This document shows, piece by piece, positions 49,889 to 58,618 of a stretch of 64,000 nucleotides of DNA (the stretch's first letter is position 1; the number at the start of each line of letters is the position of its first letter). The stretch covers positions 558,001 through 622,000 of the forward strand of contig CAWJIH010000009.1 of assembly GCA_963842975.1 (NCBI GenBank), given 5' to 3'. The position numbers and the translations under genes were made by a program. The notes beneath the pieces are model-generated. The model searched no databases, was not told the origin of the DNA, and saw nothing but the letters and a program-made list of their open reading frames with translations. This DNA comes from JACJWR01 sp963842975 (lineage in GTDB: Bacteria; Actinomycetota; Actinomycetes; S36-B12; UBA10799).

Positions 49889-50979
49889 GTCGATTCCAAC
49901 ACCGGCCCGGAGACGCCGGCATCGGCAAATGTTGCCATCTCAGAAAGCGTCGCGGCTCCGGCACGCAGCATGTTGAGCGCCACCAAGGCCCCCGTTCCTT
50001 CACCCAGGCGCATGCCGAAATCGACGACCGGCACCAAACGCAACCAGTCAAGGACGAAGCCATGTGCCGGTTCCACCGACTGATGCCCAGCCAGCCACCA
50101 GTTTCGAGCCCGATACGACATCGAGTTCGCCACGAGGGCGGCGGCCCCGACCACCACACCGTCGAGGATCACCGGGACCCCGCGGGCCGCCGATCCGAGC
50201 AGAAAACCGGCCATGGCGGCGATGTCGGCACCGCCCACCGCAGCCACCAGGCCCATCGGGTCGCCGAGTCGGTCGCGGGCACGCGCCATACCGTCGCGCA
50301 CCGCGGCACACTTGACCATCCAGGTGTTGTCATCGATGCCGGTGCCCCGGCCGACCACCTCGGCGGCGTTCTTGCGGCAAATCAGGCCGATGAGGGCCGC
50401 GGCCGGTGTCGTATTACCGATTCCCATGTCGCCGGCGATGAGCAGATCGGCGCCAGCATCAATCTCCTCATCCGCCACCGCCACACCAGCAGCGAACGCT
50501 TGCATGGCGTCGGCGGCCGAGATCGCGTCACCTTCATCCAGCGGGTCACTGCCCCTGCGCACTTTGTGCCGGACCAAGTCCGACGGCACGCTGTGGCCAG
50601 CTGCCTCCCAATCAATGTCCACGGCGATGTCCAGCACCCGGACCTGCGCCCCCGCCTGTGCTGCCAAGACGTTTGCAGCGGCCCCACCGCCAAGGAGATT
50701 GAGGACCATTTGGGCAGTCACCGCAGGCGGATATGCCGACGTGCGCCCGGCGATTCCGTGGTCGCCGGCGAAAACCACCAGTCGTGGGTGTTGAGGCACA
50801 CCAGGCGGGCACATACCCCGCGCGGCAGCCCACCACACACCGAGCTCCTCCAGCCGGCCCAAAGAACCCGCGGGTTTGGTCAACACCTGCCCCCGGGCGA
50901 TGGCTGCCATCTGCGTGGCTTCGTCAGGCAGGCCCACCCGCGCAGCGAGAGCTTCAAGATCGAAGGGGTGGTCCGTCAT
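49885..50979 (-). CDS. cobT: Nicotinate-nucleotide-dimethylbenzimidazole phosphoribosyltransferase
   Basis: A 364-residue enzyme making alpha-ribazole 5'-phosphate from DMB and NaMN. KPAGSLGRLEELGVWWAAAR, VFAGDHGIAGRTSAYPPAVT, GGGAAANVLAAQAGAQVRVL, DMGIGNTTPAAALI and GMRLGEGTGALVALNMLRAG, which holds the catalytic glutamate of CobT, are conserved. The ATG at 50979 overlaps the CobU stop and has GGGAGGG six bases upstream; an ATG five codons earlier is out of the coupling pattern. Middle gene of the nucleotide-loop set. Confidence 0.94.
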   Translation of the reverse strand: MTDHPFDLEALAARVGLPDEATQMAAIARGQVLTKPAGSLGRLEELGVWWAAARGMCPPGVPQHPRLVVFAGDHGIAGRTSAYPPAVTAQMVLNLLGGGAAANVLAAQAGAQVRVLDIAVDIDWEAAGHSVPSDLVRHKVRRGSDPLDEGDAISAADAMQAFAAGVAVADEEIDAGADLLIAGDMGIGNTTPAAALIGLICRKNAAEVVGRGTGIDDNTWMVKCAAVRDGMARARDRLGDPMGLVAAVGGADIAAMAGFLLGSAARGVPVILDGVVVGAAALVANSMSYRARNWWLAGHQSVEPAHGFVLDWLRLVPVVDFGMRLGEGTGALVALNMLRAGAATLSEMATFADAGVSGPVLEST

Positions 50980-52499
50980 GCCTGTCCCTCCCATAGTTGT
51001 TGTTCCGGCACCTTCGGCAGCACCAACGCTCGCCCCGCCACCAGTAGTACGGCCTCGTCGCAGACCGCCGAGAGTTCGGCGTTGAGCCGCCCGAGCAAGT
51101 CACGAAAGAGGCGCCCGGAGTTGCTTGCCGGCACCACCCCGGAGCCAACCTCGTTGGTGACTATGAACACCTCCACGTCGCGCGCGGAAGCTTCACCCAG
51201 GGCGTCGCACAGGCGCGCAATCTCGCTGTCCAGCAGCGTGACCGCCGCAGCAGGGTCGGTCCACCCTTCAGTCTGATCGACCAAACGTGTCAGCCACAGC
51301 GCCAGGCAGTCCACAATCACGCATCGACCCGGCGCAACTGAGCCCAGAGTGTCGGGGATGTCAGCTGATTCGACGGTCTGCCAGTGTGTTGGACGACGCT
51401 GCTGATGGACAGCCACGCGAGCGGCCCAATCCGCGTCGCCTTGGGAGGCCGGAAACCCGGTCGCCAGGTAGACCACCGGACGGCCGCTGGCGGCTGCCCG
51501 CCGCTCGACATAGGCAGACTTGCCGGATCGGGCTCCGCCGGTGGCCAGCACCAGCCTCGCCCGGTGCGGTGGCTGCTTCGGTCTGCCGACGTGCAATCGG
51601 GTTCCGTCGACCACCGTGCGGGCCCCCCAACGTTCGAGGCTCGCTGCGAGTTCAGCCGCCGGTGGGTTGTGGTGGCCCAGGTGGGTCGCGATCACGTCCG
51701 TATCGGCCGTCACCGCGCCGACTCCTCGAAGCAGCTCCAAGGCCCTCGGGAAGGTGTCGTGATCGAGGTGGCCCGGCGTGCTGGGTCGCGGTGTGGTGTC
51801 CCCGCTGTGCGCCACGGCGCCAAAGGTGAGTTCGAGCAGCACGGTGTCGTAGTTCGCCTCGGAAACGGCAGTCAGCAGGGCGGCGTCGGGCAGCCCGGTG
51901 TCAGCGGCGTACAGCAGGGCCGCATGCTCGGTGCGAACCTCGTAGAGCACCGCTTCGGCCGCCCACGGATCGGGTGCCTCGCCGGTGGCTGTCATGCCGT
52001 GGGTGGAGGGCAACACCGTGATCCGGTGCGCGCCGACCTCATGGGTGTCGCCGATGACGGCCGGGAGCAGGGTGACATTCGATTCCGGCGGCAGCCAATC
52101 GCGGGCCGAGTCGAGCACCGCAGGCGGGCCGAGCACGATCACTGGGGTCGCCTGCAGTTCTTCGTCGGTGGCGGCTATCCAGTTCCGGTGCAGCAGTATG
52201 GAGGGATCCCAATGGTCGTGGTGGGCATGGGTAACCGCGACCAGGCGCACTCCTCGCAGGTCTACGCCCGCGGTCGCGGCGGTGGCGGTGATCGAGGCTG
52301 GCGCATCGATCAGGATGGTGCCGTCGATGAGCAGACCGCCGGGGAGTCGGGGGCGGCGGGCGGATCGGGCTTCAGCACAGGTGGCGCAGCTACAGAAAGG
52401 TTGCGGAATCCCGTCGGCGGCCCCGGTGCCCAGGACCACCACCTCCATCGCAGTAGTGGTCACAGCGCCGGTGGCACGTTGTGGGCTGGCGGCGCTCAT
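50976..52499 (-). CDS. cobU: Fusion of MBL-fold hydrolase and CobU (adenosylcobinamide kinase/guanylyltransferase)
   Basis: A 507-residue two-domain protein. Residues about 18-320 are a metallo-beta-lactamase fold of the PhnP/RNase Z-like kind: VVLGTGAADGIPQPFCSCAT CAEAR (paired cysteines for structural zinc), VAVTHAHHDHWDP (metal site), ATHLGHHNPP near the end. Residues about 330-507 are CobU: VLATGGARSGKSAYVERRA (P-loop), VIVDCLALWLTRLV and VTNEVGSGVVPASNSGRLFR. CobU phosphorylates adenosylcobinamide and attaches GMP. Similar fusions occur in other actinobacteria; the MBL domain may act on a corrinoid or ribazole-phosphate intermediate. The ATG overlaps the EcfS stop. Confidence 0.88.
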   Translation of the reverse strand: MSAASPQRATGAVTTTAMEVVVLGTGAADGIPQPFCSCATCAEARSARRPRLPGGLLIDGTILIDAPASITATAATAGVDLRGVRLVAVTHAHHDHWDPSILLHRNWIAATDEELQATPVIVLGPPAVLDSARDWLPPESNVTLLPAVIGDTHEVGAHRITVLPSTHGMTATGEAPDPWAAEAVLYEVRTEHAALLYAADTGLPDAALLTAVSEANYDTVLLELTFGAVAHSGDTTPRPSTPGHLDHDTFPRALELLRGVGAVTADTDVIATHLGHHNPPAAELAASLERWGARTVVDGTRLHVGRPKQPPHRARLVLATGGARSGKSAYVERRAAASGRPVVYLATGFPASQGDADWAARVAVHQQRRPTHWQTVESADIPDTLGSVAPGRCVIVDCLALWLTRLVDQTEGWTDPAAAVTLLDSEIARLCDALGEASARDVEVFIVTNEVGSGVVPASNSGRLFRDLLGRLNAELSAVCDEAVLLVAGRALVLPKVPEQQLWEGQA

Positions 52500-53368
52500 C
52501 GGCGCTCCGCGTCGGCGCAGGGATCGGCCGTGGCGAAAACGATCGGCGCGTCGAACGAAGCCTTGCGGGTGGCGCGACGAAGCGCGCCGAGGATCGGTCG
52601 AGTGCTCACTGCGAGCAGTGCGGCCACGACGACTCCACGCGGGATGTCGTAACCCAGCGAAGTGCTGAAGTTGAACACAAACCAGCGGCTGAGGTTTTCG
52701 GTGATTTCTGCCCCTGGGACGAATGCCAGAGCCGAGTTCGCAGGTGCCAGCCAAGGCCAGAACCACAGATTGAGCAGGAAGCCGTAGAGAATCGCCACGA
52801 TCGCGCCGTAGGCGGCCAGCAGTGCTGGTTCCCAGCGGGTACGCACCTGCGGCAGCACTCCGGCACCGAAGCCGATCCAGCCGGCCGCAATCATTTGAAA
52901 AGGCAGCCAGGGCCCCACGCCGCCGGTGAGTAACGCCGAGGCAAACAGCGAAATATTGCCCAGCAGGAAGCCGAATCCCGGCCCCAACGCCCGCCCACCA
53001 AGGATGATCACCACCCAGATGGGTTCGAAGCCGATCGTGCCAGCGCCGAATGGGCGCAGGATCGCCGCCACCGCCGAGAGCACTCCCAGCAGTGCGATTC
53101 CGCGGGAATCCAGTCCGCCGTCGGACATTTCGGCAAGGGCCAACGCCAACAGCAGCGGCAACACCAGGGCGAAGACCCAGGGTGCATCCGCGGAATGGCC
53201 CAGCACAGCGCTGCCCGGTTGTGCAAGGAAGGGCCAGAAGAAGGCGATGATGCCGATGCCGGAGACACCTGCGAGCACCAAAGCGGATCGCCAACGCAAC
53301 CGTCCCGGTCGGGCAGCAGTGCGCATCGTCAGTGCCGACGCGGGGTTCACGACTTCTTGTCGAGTCAC
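52496..53368 (-). CDS. ECF transporter S component (probable B12/corrinoid-type)
   Basis: A 290-residue membrane protein with about six to seven helices: RSALVLAGVSGIGIIAFFWP, WVFALVLPLLLALALAEM, IALLGVLSAVAAILRPFGAG, WVVIILGGRALGPGFGFLLG and MIAAGWIGFGAGVLPQV. The AILRPFGAG and GPGFGFLLG blocks are typical of S components of the ECF family. GTG overlaps the ATPase stop (GTGA). Substrate is inferred from the riboswitch and the cob genes downstream: corrinoid, cobinamide or an alpha-ribazole precursor. No energy-coupling motif of its own is needed. Confidence 0.8.
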   Translation of the reverse strand: MTRQEVVNPASALTMRTAARPGRLRWRSALVLAGVSGIGIIAFFWPFLAQPGSAVLGHSADAPWVFALVLPLLLALALAEMSDGGLDSRGIALLGVLSAVAAILRPFGAGTIGFEPIWVVIILGGRALGPGFGFLLGNISLFASALLTGGVGPWLPFQMIAAGWIGFGAGVLPQVRTRWEPALLAAYGAIVAILYGFLLNLWFWPWLAPANSALAFVPGAEITENLSRWFVFNFSTSLGYDIPRGVVVAALLAVSTRPILGALRRATRKASFDAPIVFATADPCADAERR

Positions 53369-55149
53369 CGGGCGACTGCCATTGCCTCGGCCACGTCTTC
53401 GACCGTCAACCACGGCTCCGGCGCCATGATCTTGGCCACTTGCGGAGCGAAGATCGGCGAGGCAGTGACGATCTCGCGGGTGGGGCCGTCGGCGACGATT
53501 TCTCCTTCCGCAATGATCACAACGCGGTCGGCGACTTCGGCCACCAATTCCACATCATGGGTCGCCATCAGCACGGCGGTGCCGTTCGCTGCGAGTTGGC
53601 GCAGGACTGTGATCAGGCGGGCCTTTGATCCGTAGTCCAACCCCCGGGTCGGTTCGTCGAGGAGTAGCAGCGGCGGTGCGGGGGCCAGCATCAGCGCGAG
53701 CACCAAACTGAGGCGTTGCCCCTCGGACAGATCCCCTGGATGTGCGTCCAACCCCACCTCGGGGGAGAGCTTGGCCAGCAACGCAGCAGTGCTGCCGGCA
53801 GCGAGGTTGCTATCGGCATCGGCGGCGGTGCATTCGGCGTGCACCGAATCCTCACACAACACATCGGCGGGCTCTTGCGGGACGAACCCGACCAGCCGCA
53901 GGAGGTCGGCGCCGCTGAGCCCTTCGGGGTTGCGGCCACCCACCAGCACGCTGCCGCCGTTTGGTGTGAGTAGTCCAACTGCGGCTTTGAGCAGCGTCGA
54001 CTTGCCGGCCCCATTTCGGCCCATCAGCGCTACCACGGTGCCGGCGTGCACCTCCAGCGAGGCCTCCGTCAGGGCCGGGATTGGGCCGTAGGCCACGGTG
54101 AGCCGTCGGCAGGCAAGGGCGGTCGCAACTACTGGGGGAGCAGCCGGGATTGTGAGGTGCTGGGCAGATTTCCGTCGCAGCAGTCGCGGGCGTTTGAGTC
54201 GCCGTTGTGCCGGGGGTGCGGGTGTGTGGCCCGCAGCGCCTGCGGTGCGATCCGCCGGAGCCGGAGCTGGGGCGGCTGTCGGAGCCGGAGCCGGAGCGGC
54301 TGTCGGCGTCGACGGCGGCGTCCTGCCAGCGCTGACTTCGGCCAGGTCGGCACGCAAATCGCGAGCCAGCCGGCGGGCGTCGCGGACTGAAACCGGCAAC
54401 GGCGACCACCCCACCAACCTGCCCAGTTCGACCACCGGCGGAACCACCGGCGACATCGCCATCATCGCCTGTGGTGTGCCCGATGACGGGGAACTCTGAG
54501 GTTCCAGCACCACCACCCGATCGGAGTATTGCACCACCCGTTCGAGCCGGTGTTCGGCCAGTACCACCGTCATGCCAAGGTCGTGAACCAGCCGTTGCAG
54601 GGCAGCGAGCACTTCCTCGGCGGCTCCGGGATCAAGGGCCGATGTGGGTTCGTCGAGCACAATGACCTGGGGGTGGGTGGTGAGCACCGAGCCGATCGCC
54701 ACGCGTTGCCGTTGGCCGCCGGAAAGCGACAGCAGCGGGCGATTGCGCAACTCCGCCAGCCCCATGAGGTCCAGGGTCTCTTCGACACGCTTGCGCATCA
54801 CGTCCGTGGGCAGGCCGAGTGATTCCATCCCGTAGGCCAGTTCGTCTTCGACCATGTCGGTGACGAAGCCGCTCATCGGATCCTGCAACACCACGCCCAC
54901 AACGTCGGCAAGTTCGCGCGGCGGATGACTCCTGGTGTCCCGGCCAGCGACGGTCACCCGGCCGTGCAGTTCACCCCCGGTGAAGTGGGGCACCAGCCCG
55001 TTGATAGCGCGCAGCAGGGTTGACTTCCCGGAGCCGGTCTGGCCCACCACCAAACAGAGTTCACCCTCATCCAGGTGAAGGTCGACGTTTTCCAGCACGG
55101 GAGCGGCCCCGGGCTGGTAGCGGAACGTGACGTCATCAAAGTCGATCAT
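53365..55149 (-). CDS. Fused double ATPase of an ECF transporter (EcfA1-A2)
   Basis: A 594-residue protein with two ABC domains in one chain. First: GQTGSGKST (Walker A, about 36), Q-loop VLQDPMSG, LSGGQRQRVAIG signature, VIVLDEPTSALD. Second: GRNGAGKSTLLKAA (about 380), VPQEPADVL, LSEGQRLSLVLAL, LLLLDEPTRGLD. Between them is an Ala/Pro/Thr-rich linker (APAPTAAPAPAP) of about 60 residues with no structure. It powers the ECF complex with EcfT and EcfS. Both sites keep the catalytic glutamate. Starts in an ATGA overlap with EcfT; S component overlaps its stop. Confidence 0.92.
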   Translation of the reverse strand: MIDFDDVTFRYQPGAAPVLENVDLHLDEGELCLVVGQTGSGKSTLLRAINGLVPHFTGGELHGRVTVAGRDTRSHPPRELADVVGVVLQDPMSGFVTDMVEDELAYGMESLGLPTDVMRKRVEETLDLMGLAELRNRPLLSLSGGQRQRVAIGSVLTTHPQVIVLDEPTSALDPGAAEEVLAALQRLVHDLGMTVVLAEHRLERVVQYSDRVVVLEPQSSPSSGTPQAMMAMSPVVPPVVELGRLVGWSPLPVSVRDARRLARDLRADLAEVSAGRTPPSTPTAAPAPAPTAAPAPAPADRTAGAAGHTPAPPAQRRLKRPRLLRRKSAQHLTIPAAPPVVATALACRRLTVAYGPIPALTEASLEVHAGTVVALMGRNGAGKSTLLKAAVGLLTPNGGSVLVGGRNPEGLSGADLLRLVGFVPQEPADVLCEDSVHAECTAADADSNLAAGSTAALLAKLSPEVGLDAHPGDLSEGQRLSLVLALMLAPAPPLLLLDEPTRGLDYGSKARLITVLRQLAANGTAVLMATHDVELVAEVADRVVIIAEGEIVADGPTREIVTASPIFAPQVAKIMAPEPWLTVEDVAEAMAVAR

Positions 55150-56321
55150 GTGGTCACTCCGTTATCGGACGATCCTGTGTGCCCGGCTGGACCGGCGGCA
55201 GTTGGTCGTCGGGCGATGCCCGGCGGTTCTGGAGTCACCCAGGCAGGGAGTAGGGCGATCAGGACGCCGATGATCGCGATCAGCGGCACCTGCGGCCACG
55301 CCAATGGGGTGACCTGGGGGTTCAGCGCGACGGGGTTCACCAGTCCCTGCACCAGCACCGCGGCGGCGGCTGCGATGCCAGCCCCTACCGTCAACCACTC
55401 GGGCAGTTTCCACGGGTCGGGGCGGTAGCGGGTGCGAGTGTTGCGCCGACCCCCGCGCAGCAGGCCGAGCATGGCCGCTGCGATGCCGATCACGAAGACC
55501 GGTAGGCCAGCGGTGGACGCGGTGGAACCGTCGAGCAGGACGTACAACCCGAGGCAGGTGCCGAGCAGGCCACCGAGCACTAACGCGCCGGTGATTCGGC
55601 GGTCTCGGAGGCTCACATCCGCGGATCGTCCATAGCCACGCGAATCCATCGCGGCAGCCAGTGCGATGGACCGGTCAAGAGCGCCGGAGAACACTGGCAT
55701 CGCCGAACCGGTCAAGCCGCGCACCCCGCTGACGGGTCGCCCGCGCAGTCGTCGCGCCGTGCGCACGCGTTGCACATCGGTGACCAGCGCGGGTGCGAAG
55801 GACAGCGCTACCACCAGCGATACCCCGACCTCGTACAGCGCCGCGGGCATGGTCTTCAGCAGCCGATAAGGAGAGGCGAGGGAGGATGCGGCACCCAAGC
55901 AGGCCAGAACGGTGGCCAGTCGCATGCCGTCGAACAGGGCGAAGAGCAGTGATTCGGCGGTGAAACTGCCCCCGAGTCGGATGCCCGCCAACCATCCGGG
56001 AAGGTCTACTGACGGCAGCGTGAAAAGCACAGTCGTGCCCTGGGGAAGTCCAAAAACGACTTGAAACACGACACGAATCGCGACGATGAACAGTCCGAGT
56101 CGCAGGAACACCGAGAAGGCCCTCGACCAAGGAGCCTCAGGTTGCCGGGCGGCCACCACTGTTCCCGCCACCACGATGATGAGCACCAAGATGACTGGGT
56201 TGGTGGTTCGGGAGGCGGCCGTCGCCAGACCGAGCGCCCACACCCACCACGCCACCGGATGCAGCCAGCGGCCGCGGGTGGTGGCGACCATCCGCGGCTC
56301 GGTCGTGATCAGGGCCGACAT
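55146..56321 (-). CDS. ECF transporter transmembrane (T) component
   Basis: A 391-residue EcfT/CbiQ-type protein. Helices WWVWALGLATAASRTTN, FLRLGLFIVAIRVVFQVVFG and VSLVVALSFAPALV are followed by the cytoplasmic coupling motifs ARRLRGRP and AAAMDSRGYGR (A-x-E/D-x-RGY) that contact the ATPase. The C-terminal 130 residues add further helices (LTVGAGIAAAAAVLVQGLVN), longer than most EcfT proteins. The ATG is preferred to a TTG five codons upstream. Its stop overlaps the ATPase start. Confidence 0.85.
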   Translation of the reverse strand: MSALITTEPRMVATTRGRWLHPVAWWVWALGLATAASRTTNPVILVLIIVVAGTVVAARQPEAPWSRAFSVFLRLGLFIVAIRVVFQVVFGLPQGTTVLFTLPSVDLPGWLAGIRLGGSFTAESLLFALFDGMRLATVLACLGAASSLASPYRLLKTMPAALYEVGVSLVVALSFAPALVTDVQRVRTARRLRGRPVSGVRGLTGSAMPVFSGALDRSIALAAAMDSRGYGRSADVSLRDRRITGALVLGGLLGTCLGLYVLLDGSTASTAGLPVFVIGIAAAMLGLLRGGRRNTRTRYRPDPWKLPEWLTVGAGIAAAAAVLVQGLVNPVALNPQVTPLAWPQVPLIAIIGVLIALLPAWVTPEPPGIARRPTAAGPAGHTGSSDNGVTT

Positions 56322-56339
56322 GCTGCCAGCACGCAATAC

Positions 56340-57041
56340 TCAGCTGCGCCGGTTGCGAGCGATCAGGACACCCGCGATGGCGATGATGACCGCCACCGCG
56401 GTCACCGCGGTCACCGCGATCAGTGCGGTGGGTATCGGCGATGCTGAATTCTCGGAGGCGTCGGCGTCGGCGGGTGTCGGTTCGGTCGGCAGCGCAAACT
56501 CGGTCGGGGTGTCGCTGGGCACGGTGGTGATGTCGCTGACGATTTCACCGCACCCAACTTCCGGGAAGCCGGCGACAGCGCAGACTAAACCGCCGTCCAC
56601 ACGGGTGTCGGCTACCTCCTGCAAGACCTGCACCGCGTTGTTGTTGGTTGGCACCGTTGCACAGACAGCGAATGGTTCTGGCGGTGTTGTGCCGCTTGGA
56701 GCGTCATCGGTGGTGCCGGTGTCGATGATCACAGCAACCTGTTTCAGCCCGGCCGGGGAGAGTTGGTCGCCGCAGATCTCCGTAAATGAGGCAGTGGTCC
56801 GTGGTGCCCGAGTGGTGGCTCCGTCGATCCCTCCCGCCCCGAAGCGCCAACCGTTGACCGAACCGTCCGCAGGTACCACCGCTGCTGGGTCGGTTTCGAC
56901 GAAGACCCAGGACCCACTTTCCCGCTCCCAGAAGGACCAATAGCGGTAGAGGTCGGCCTGAGCGGTCGAGGCACCGAAAACCGCTGCTGGCAGCACGACA
57001 AGCGTGGTGAGGATCACCACCAGCAGTCGGCGGAGATTCAT
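56340..57041 (-). CDS. SCO2322-family secreted membrane-anchored protein
   Basis: A 233-residue protein with a signal peptide (LLVVILTTLVVLPAAVFGAS) and a C-terminal membrane anchor (ALIAVTAVTAVAVIIAIAGV LIARNRRS). The mature start YRYWSFWERESGSWVF is the family's signature, then PADGSVNGWRFGAGG. Such SCO2322-type proteins are found at the head of corrinoid ECF operons in actinobacteria; they may capture the vitamin outside the cell, though this is not proved. It is the first gene after the cobalamin riboswitch, which ends about 93 bases upstream. Confidence 0.8.
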   Translation of the reverse strand: MNLRRLLVVILTTLVVLPAAVFGASTAQADLYRYWSFWERESGSWVFVETDPAAVVPADGSVNGWRFGAGGIDGATTRAPRTTASFTEICGDQLSPAGLKQVAVIIDTGTTDDAPSGTTPPEPFAVCATVPTNNNAVQVLQEVADTRVDGGLVCAVAGFPEVGCGEIVSDITTVPSDTPTEFALPTEPTPADADASENSASPIPTALIAVTAVTAVAVIIAIAGVLIARNRRS

Positions 57042-57134
57042 CTGGTTCCTCTCGCTGGGCCTCCGGTGCGCGGGGAACGGATCCGCCGGGAAATCAGCGA
57101 GCCCGCCACCGCTAGCCGCGACGGTGAATGGGTC

Positions 57135-57247
57135 GCATCGTCCTCAGGTGTTCCGACTCGCCGCCCGAAGGGTATCGACGGGAGGCACACGGCTGCGGGA
57201 CAGTGTCGGAATCTCACCGACTTCCCCTGAACTGGCATGGACGATGC
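57135..57247 (-). ncRNA. Cobalamin riboswitch
   Basis: Read leftward, a 9-bp closing stem (GCATCGTCC with GGACGATGC) encloses the conserved core: GGGAAGTCGGTGAGATTCCG, then GACACTGTCCCGCAGCCGTG and, before the closing strand, GAGTCGGAACACCTG, the B12-box equivalent. Spacing and order fit the AdoCbl-type element. It lies 93 bases before the SCO2322-like gene and should shut off transport and nucleotide-loop genes when cobalamin is abundant. In high-GC actinobacteria the control is often at translation or by an overlapping ribosome-site hairpin; the following 93 bases were not folded here. Confidence 0.92.
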
Positions 57248-57256
57248 CGTGTTGTG

Positions 57257-57277
57257 CGTGATCAGCGTGTGATCACG
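57257..57277. promoter_or_regulatory. 8-bp inverted repeat upstream of the riboswitch
   Basis: CGTGATCA-GCGTG-TGATCACG lies ten bases before the riboswitch, where the promoter of the B12 operon should be. It may be a dimer operator or part of the leader. No -10/-35 pair with good spacing was found around it. Confidence 0.35.
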
Positions 57278-57351
57278 TATGGCAACTATTGCACCACACC
57301 GTCCGCGCCGACCTGCCGCGCGGACGCCGAGTGGAGTCGCCGTGGGGCAAG

Positions 57352-57567
57352 TCAACTGGCCGGGTGCAGGCTCATCGGGCCGTACACCACCTCGCCATCA
57401 GTGAGCAGGGTCACAGCGTCAATGCCGTCGGCTAGTAGCGTCCGCCAGGTCTCTCCGACCCAATTTTCGGCGTCCGATTGGGAAGGGAACGACTCCCCAG
57501 TCGCGCTGCCGGGCAGGTCGACAATGACGGTTCCATCCGAGCGCTCGTAGCGCCAGGCGTAGGCCAT
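57352..57567 (-). CDS. Small conserved-looking protein, 71 residues
   Basis: MAYAWRYERSDGTVIVDLPG SATGESFPSQSDAENWVGET W... has the look of an actinobacterial family of about 70-residue proteins with a W-R-Y-E-R start and an ENWVGE helix. AAAGGAG seven bases before the ATG is a strong ribosome site. It ends with TDGEVVYGPMSLHPAS. No function known. It is next to, but separate from, the aldo/keto reductase gene on the same strand. Confidence 0.7.
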   Translation of the reverse strand: MAYAWRYERSDGTVIVDLPGSATGESFPSQSDAENWVGETWRTLLADGIDAVTLLTDGEVVYGPMSLHPAS

Positions 57568-57617
57568 GATTCTTCTCCTTTGCGATGGGGTGGTGGATGT
57601 CGCCAGGGTGACGGCGG

Positions 57618-58616
57618 TCAGGGTCTCGTGGCGGGCGAGGTGGTGAGAGCGGGATCGGTCAAGATCACCCCAGCCAGGGCGTCATCGATGGCGGCCATCA
57701 CGTCGTCGTCCAAGGTGATGCCAGATGCGCGCACGTTGTCAGCGATCTGCTCTGGCCTGCTCGCGCCGATGATCGCCGCGGAGACGAATTGATGGTTCAG
57801 CACCCAGGCCAGGGATAGTTGGCCCACGTTGAGGTCGCAGTCGCGGGCGATCGGCTCCAAGTTGGCCACCGCCGCAAGTACGTCGTCGGTCAACCAATGG
57901 CGCAGGAATCCCGACCCGGTTGGGTCGGTCGCGCGGGATTGGGCCGGTGGTTCTTGGCCTGGGCGGTATTTGCCGGTGAGGACCCCTTGCGCCAGCGGCG
58001 ACCAGACGATTTGCCCGATGCCGTGAGCGTCGCAGGTCGGGACCACTTCGGATTCGATCACCCGCCACAGCGCCGAATACTGGGGCTGGTTCGACACGAT
58101 TCGATCGAAGCCCATTTCCGCGGCAAGTGTCATGGCCGCGTCGATCTCCTCGGCTCGCCACTCGGATACGCCGATGTAGAGGACCTTGCCTTGGCGCACC
58201 AGGTCGTCGAATGCGCGCAGAGTCTCCTCCAGCGGCGTCTCGTAGTCGTACCGGTGAGCTTGGTAGAGGTCCACGTAGTCCACACCCAACCGGCGCAACG
58301 ATCCATTGCACGCCTCGATGATGTGCTTGCGGGATAACCCACGGTCGTTCATCCCGGGCCCGACCGGCCAGAACACCTTGGTGAAGATTTCGAGGCCTTC
58401 GCGCCGCTGCCCGGCCAAGGCCCGCCGAAGGACTTCCTCGGCCTTCGTACCGGCATAGACATCGGCCGTGTCGAAGGTGGTGATCCCGGCGTCGAGGGCG
58501 GTGTGCACACACTTCACGGCGATGTCTTCAGCCACCTGACTGGCGTGCGTGATCCAGTTTCCGTAGGCAATTTCCGAAACCTTGAGGCCGCTACGACCCA
58601 GTCGACGGTGCTCCAT
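57618..58616 (-). CDS. Aldo/keto reductase
   Basis: A 332-residue (beta/alpha)8 NADPH-dependent reductase. MEHRRLGRSGLKVSEIAYGN, TTFDTADVYAGTKAEEVLRR (catalytic Asp and Tyr), LEIFTKVFWPVG (Lys), YQAHRYDYETPLEETL (His) and VIGASRPEQIADNV (cofactor binding) are present. The sequence is of the KCNAB/YghZ-like type. Substrate unknown. Stop of the DUF3043 gene is two bases upstream of its start, so they may be transcribed together. Confidence 0.88.
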   Translation of the reverse strand: MEHRRLGRSGLKVSEIAYGNWITHASQVAEDIAVKCVHTALDAGITTFDTADVYAGTKAEEVLRRALAGQRREGLEIFTKVFWPVGPGMNDRGLSRKHIIEACNGSLRRLGVDYVDLYQAHRYDYETPLEETLRAFDDLVRQGKVLYIGVSEWRAEEIDAAMTLAAEMGFDRIVSNQPQYSALWRVIESEVVPTCDAHGIGQIVWSPLAQGVLTGKYRPGQEPPAQSRATDPTGSGFLRHWLTDDVLAAVANLEPIARDCDLNVGQLSLAWVLNHQFVSAAIIGASRPEQIADNVRASGITLDDDVMAAIDDALAGVILTDPALTTSPATRP

Positions 58617-58618
58617 TG

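Noticed and set aside
52926..53429. Plus-strand frame opposite the ECF S component
   Set aside because: Shadow of a membrane-protein gene in an operon whose overlaps are all consistent on the minus strand.
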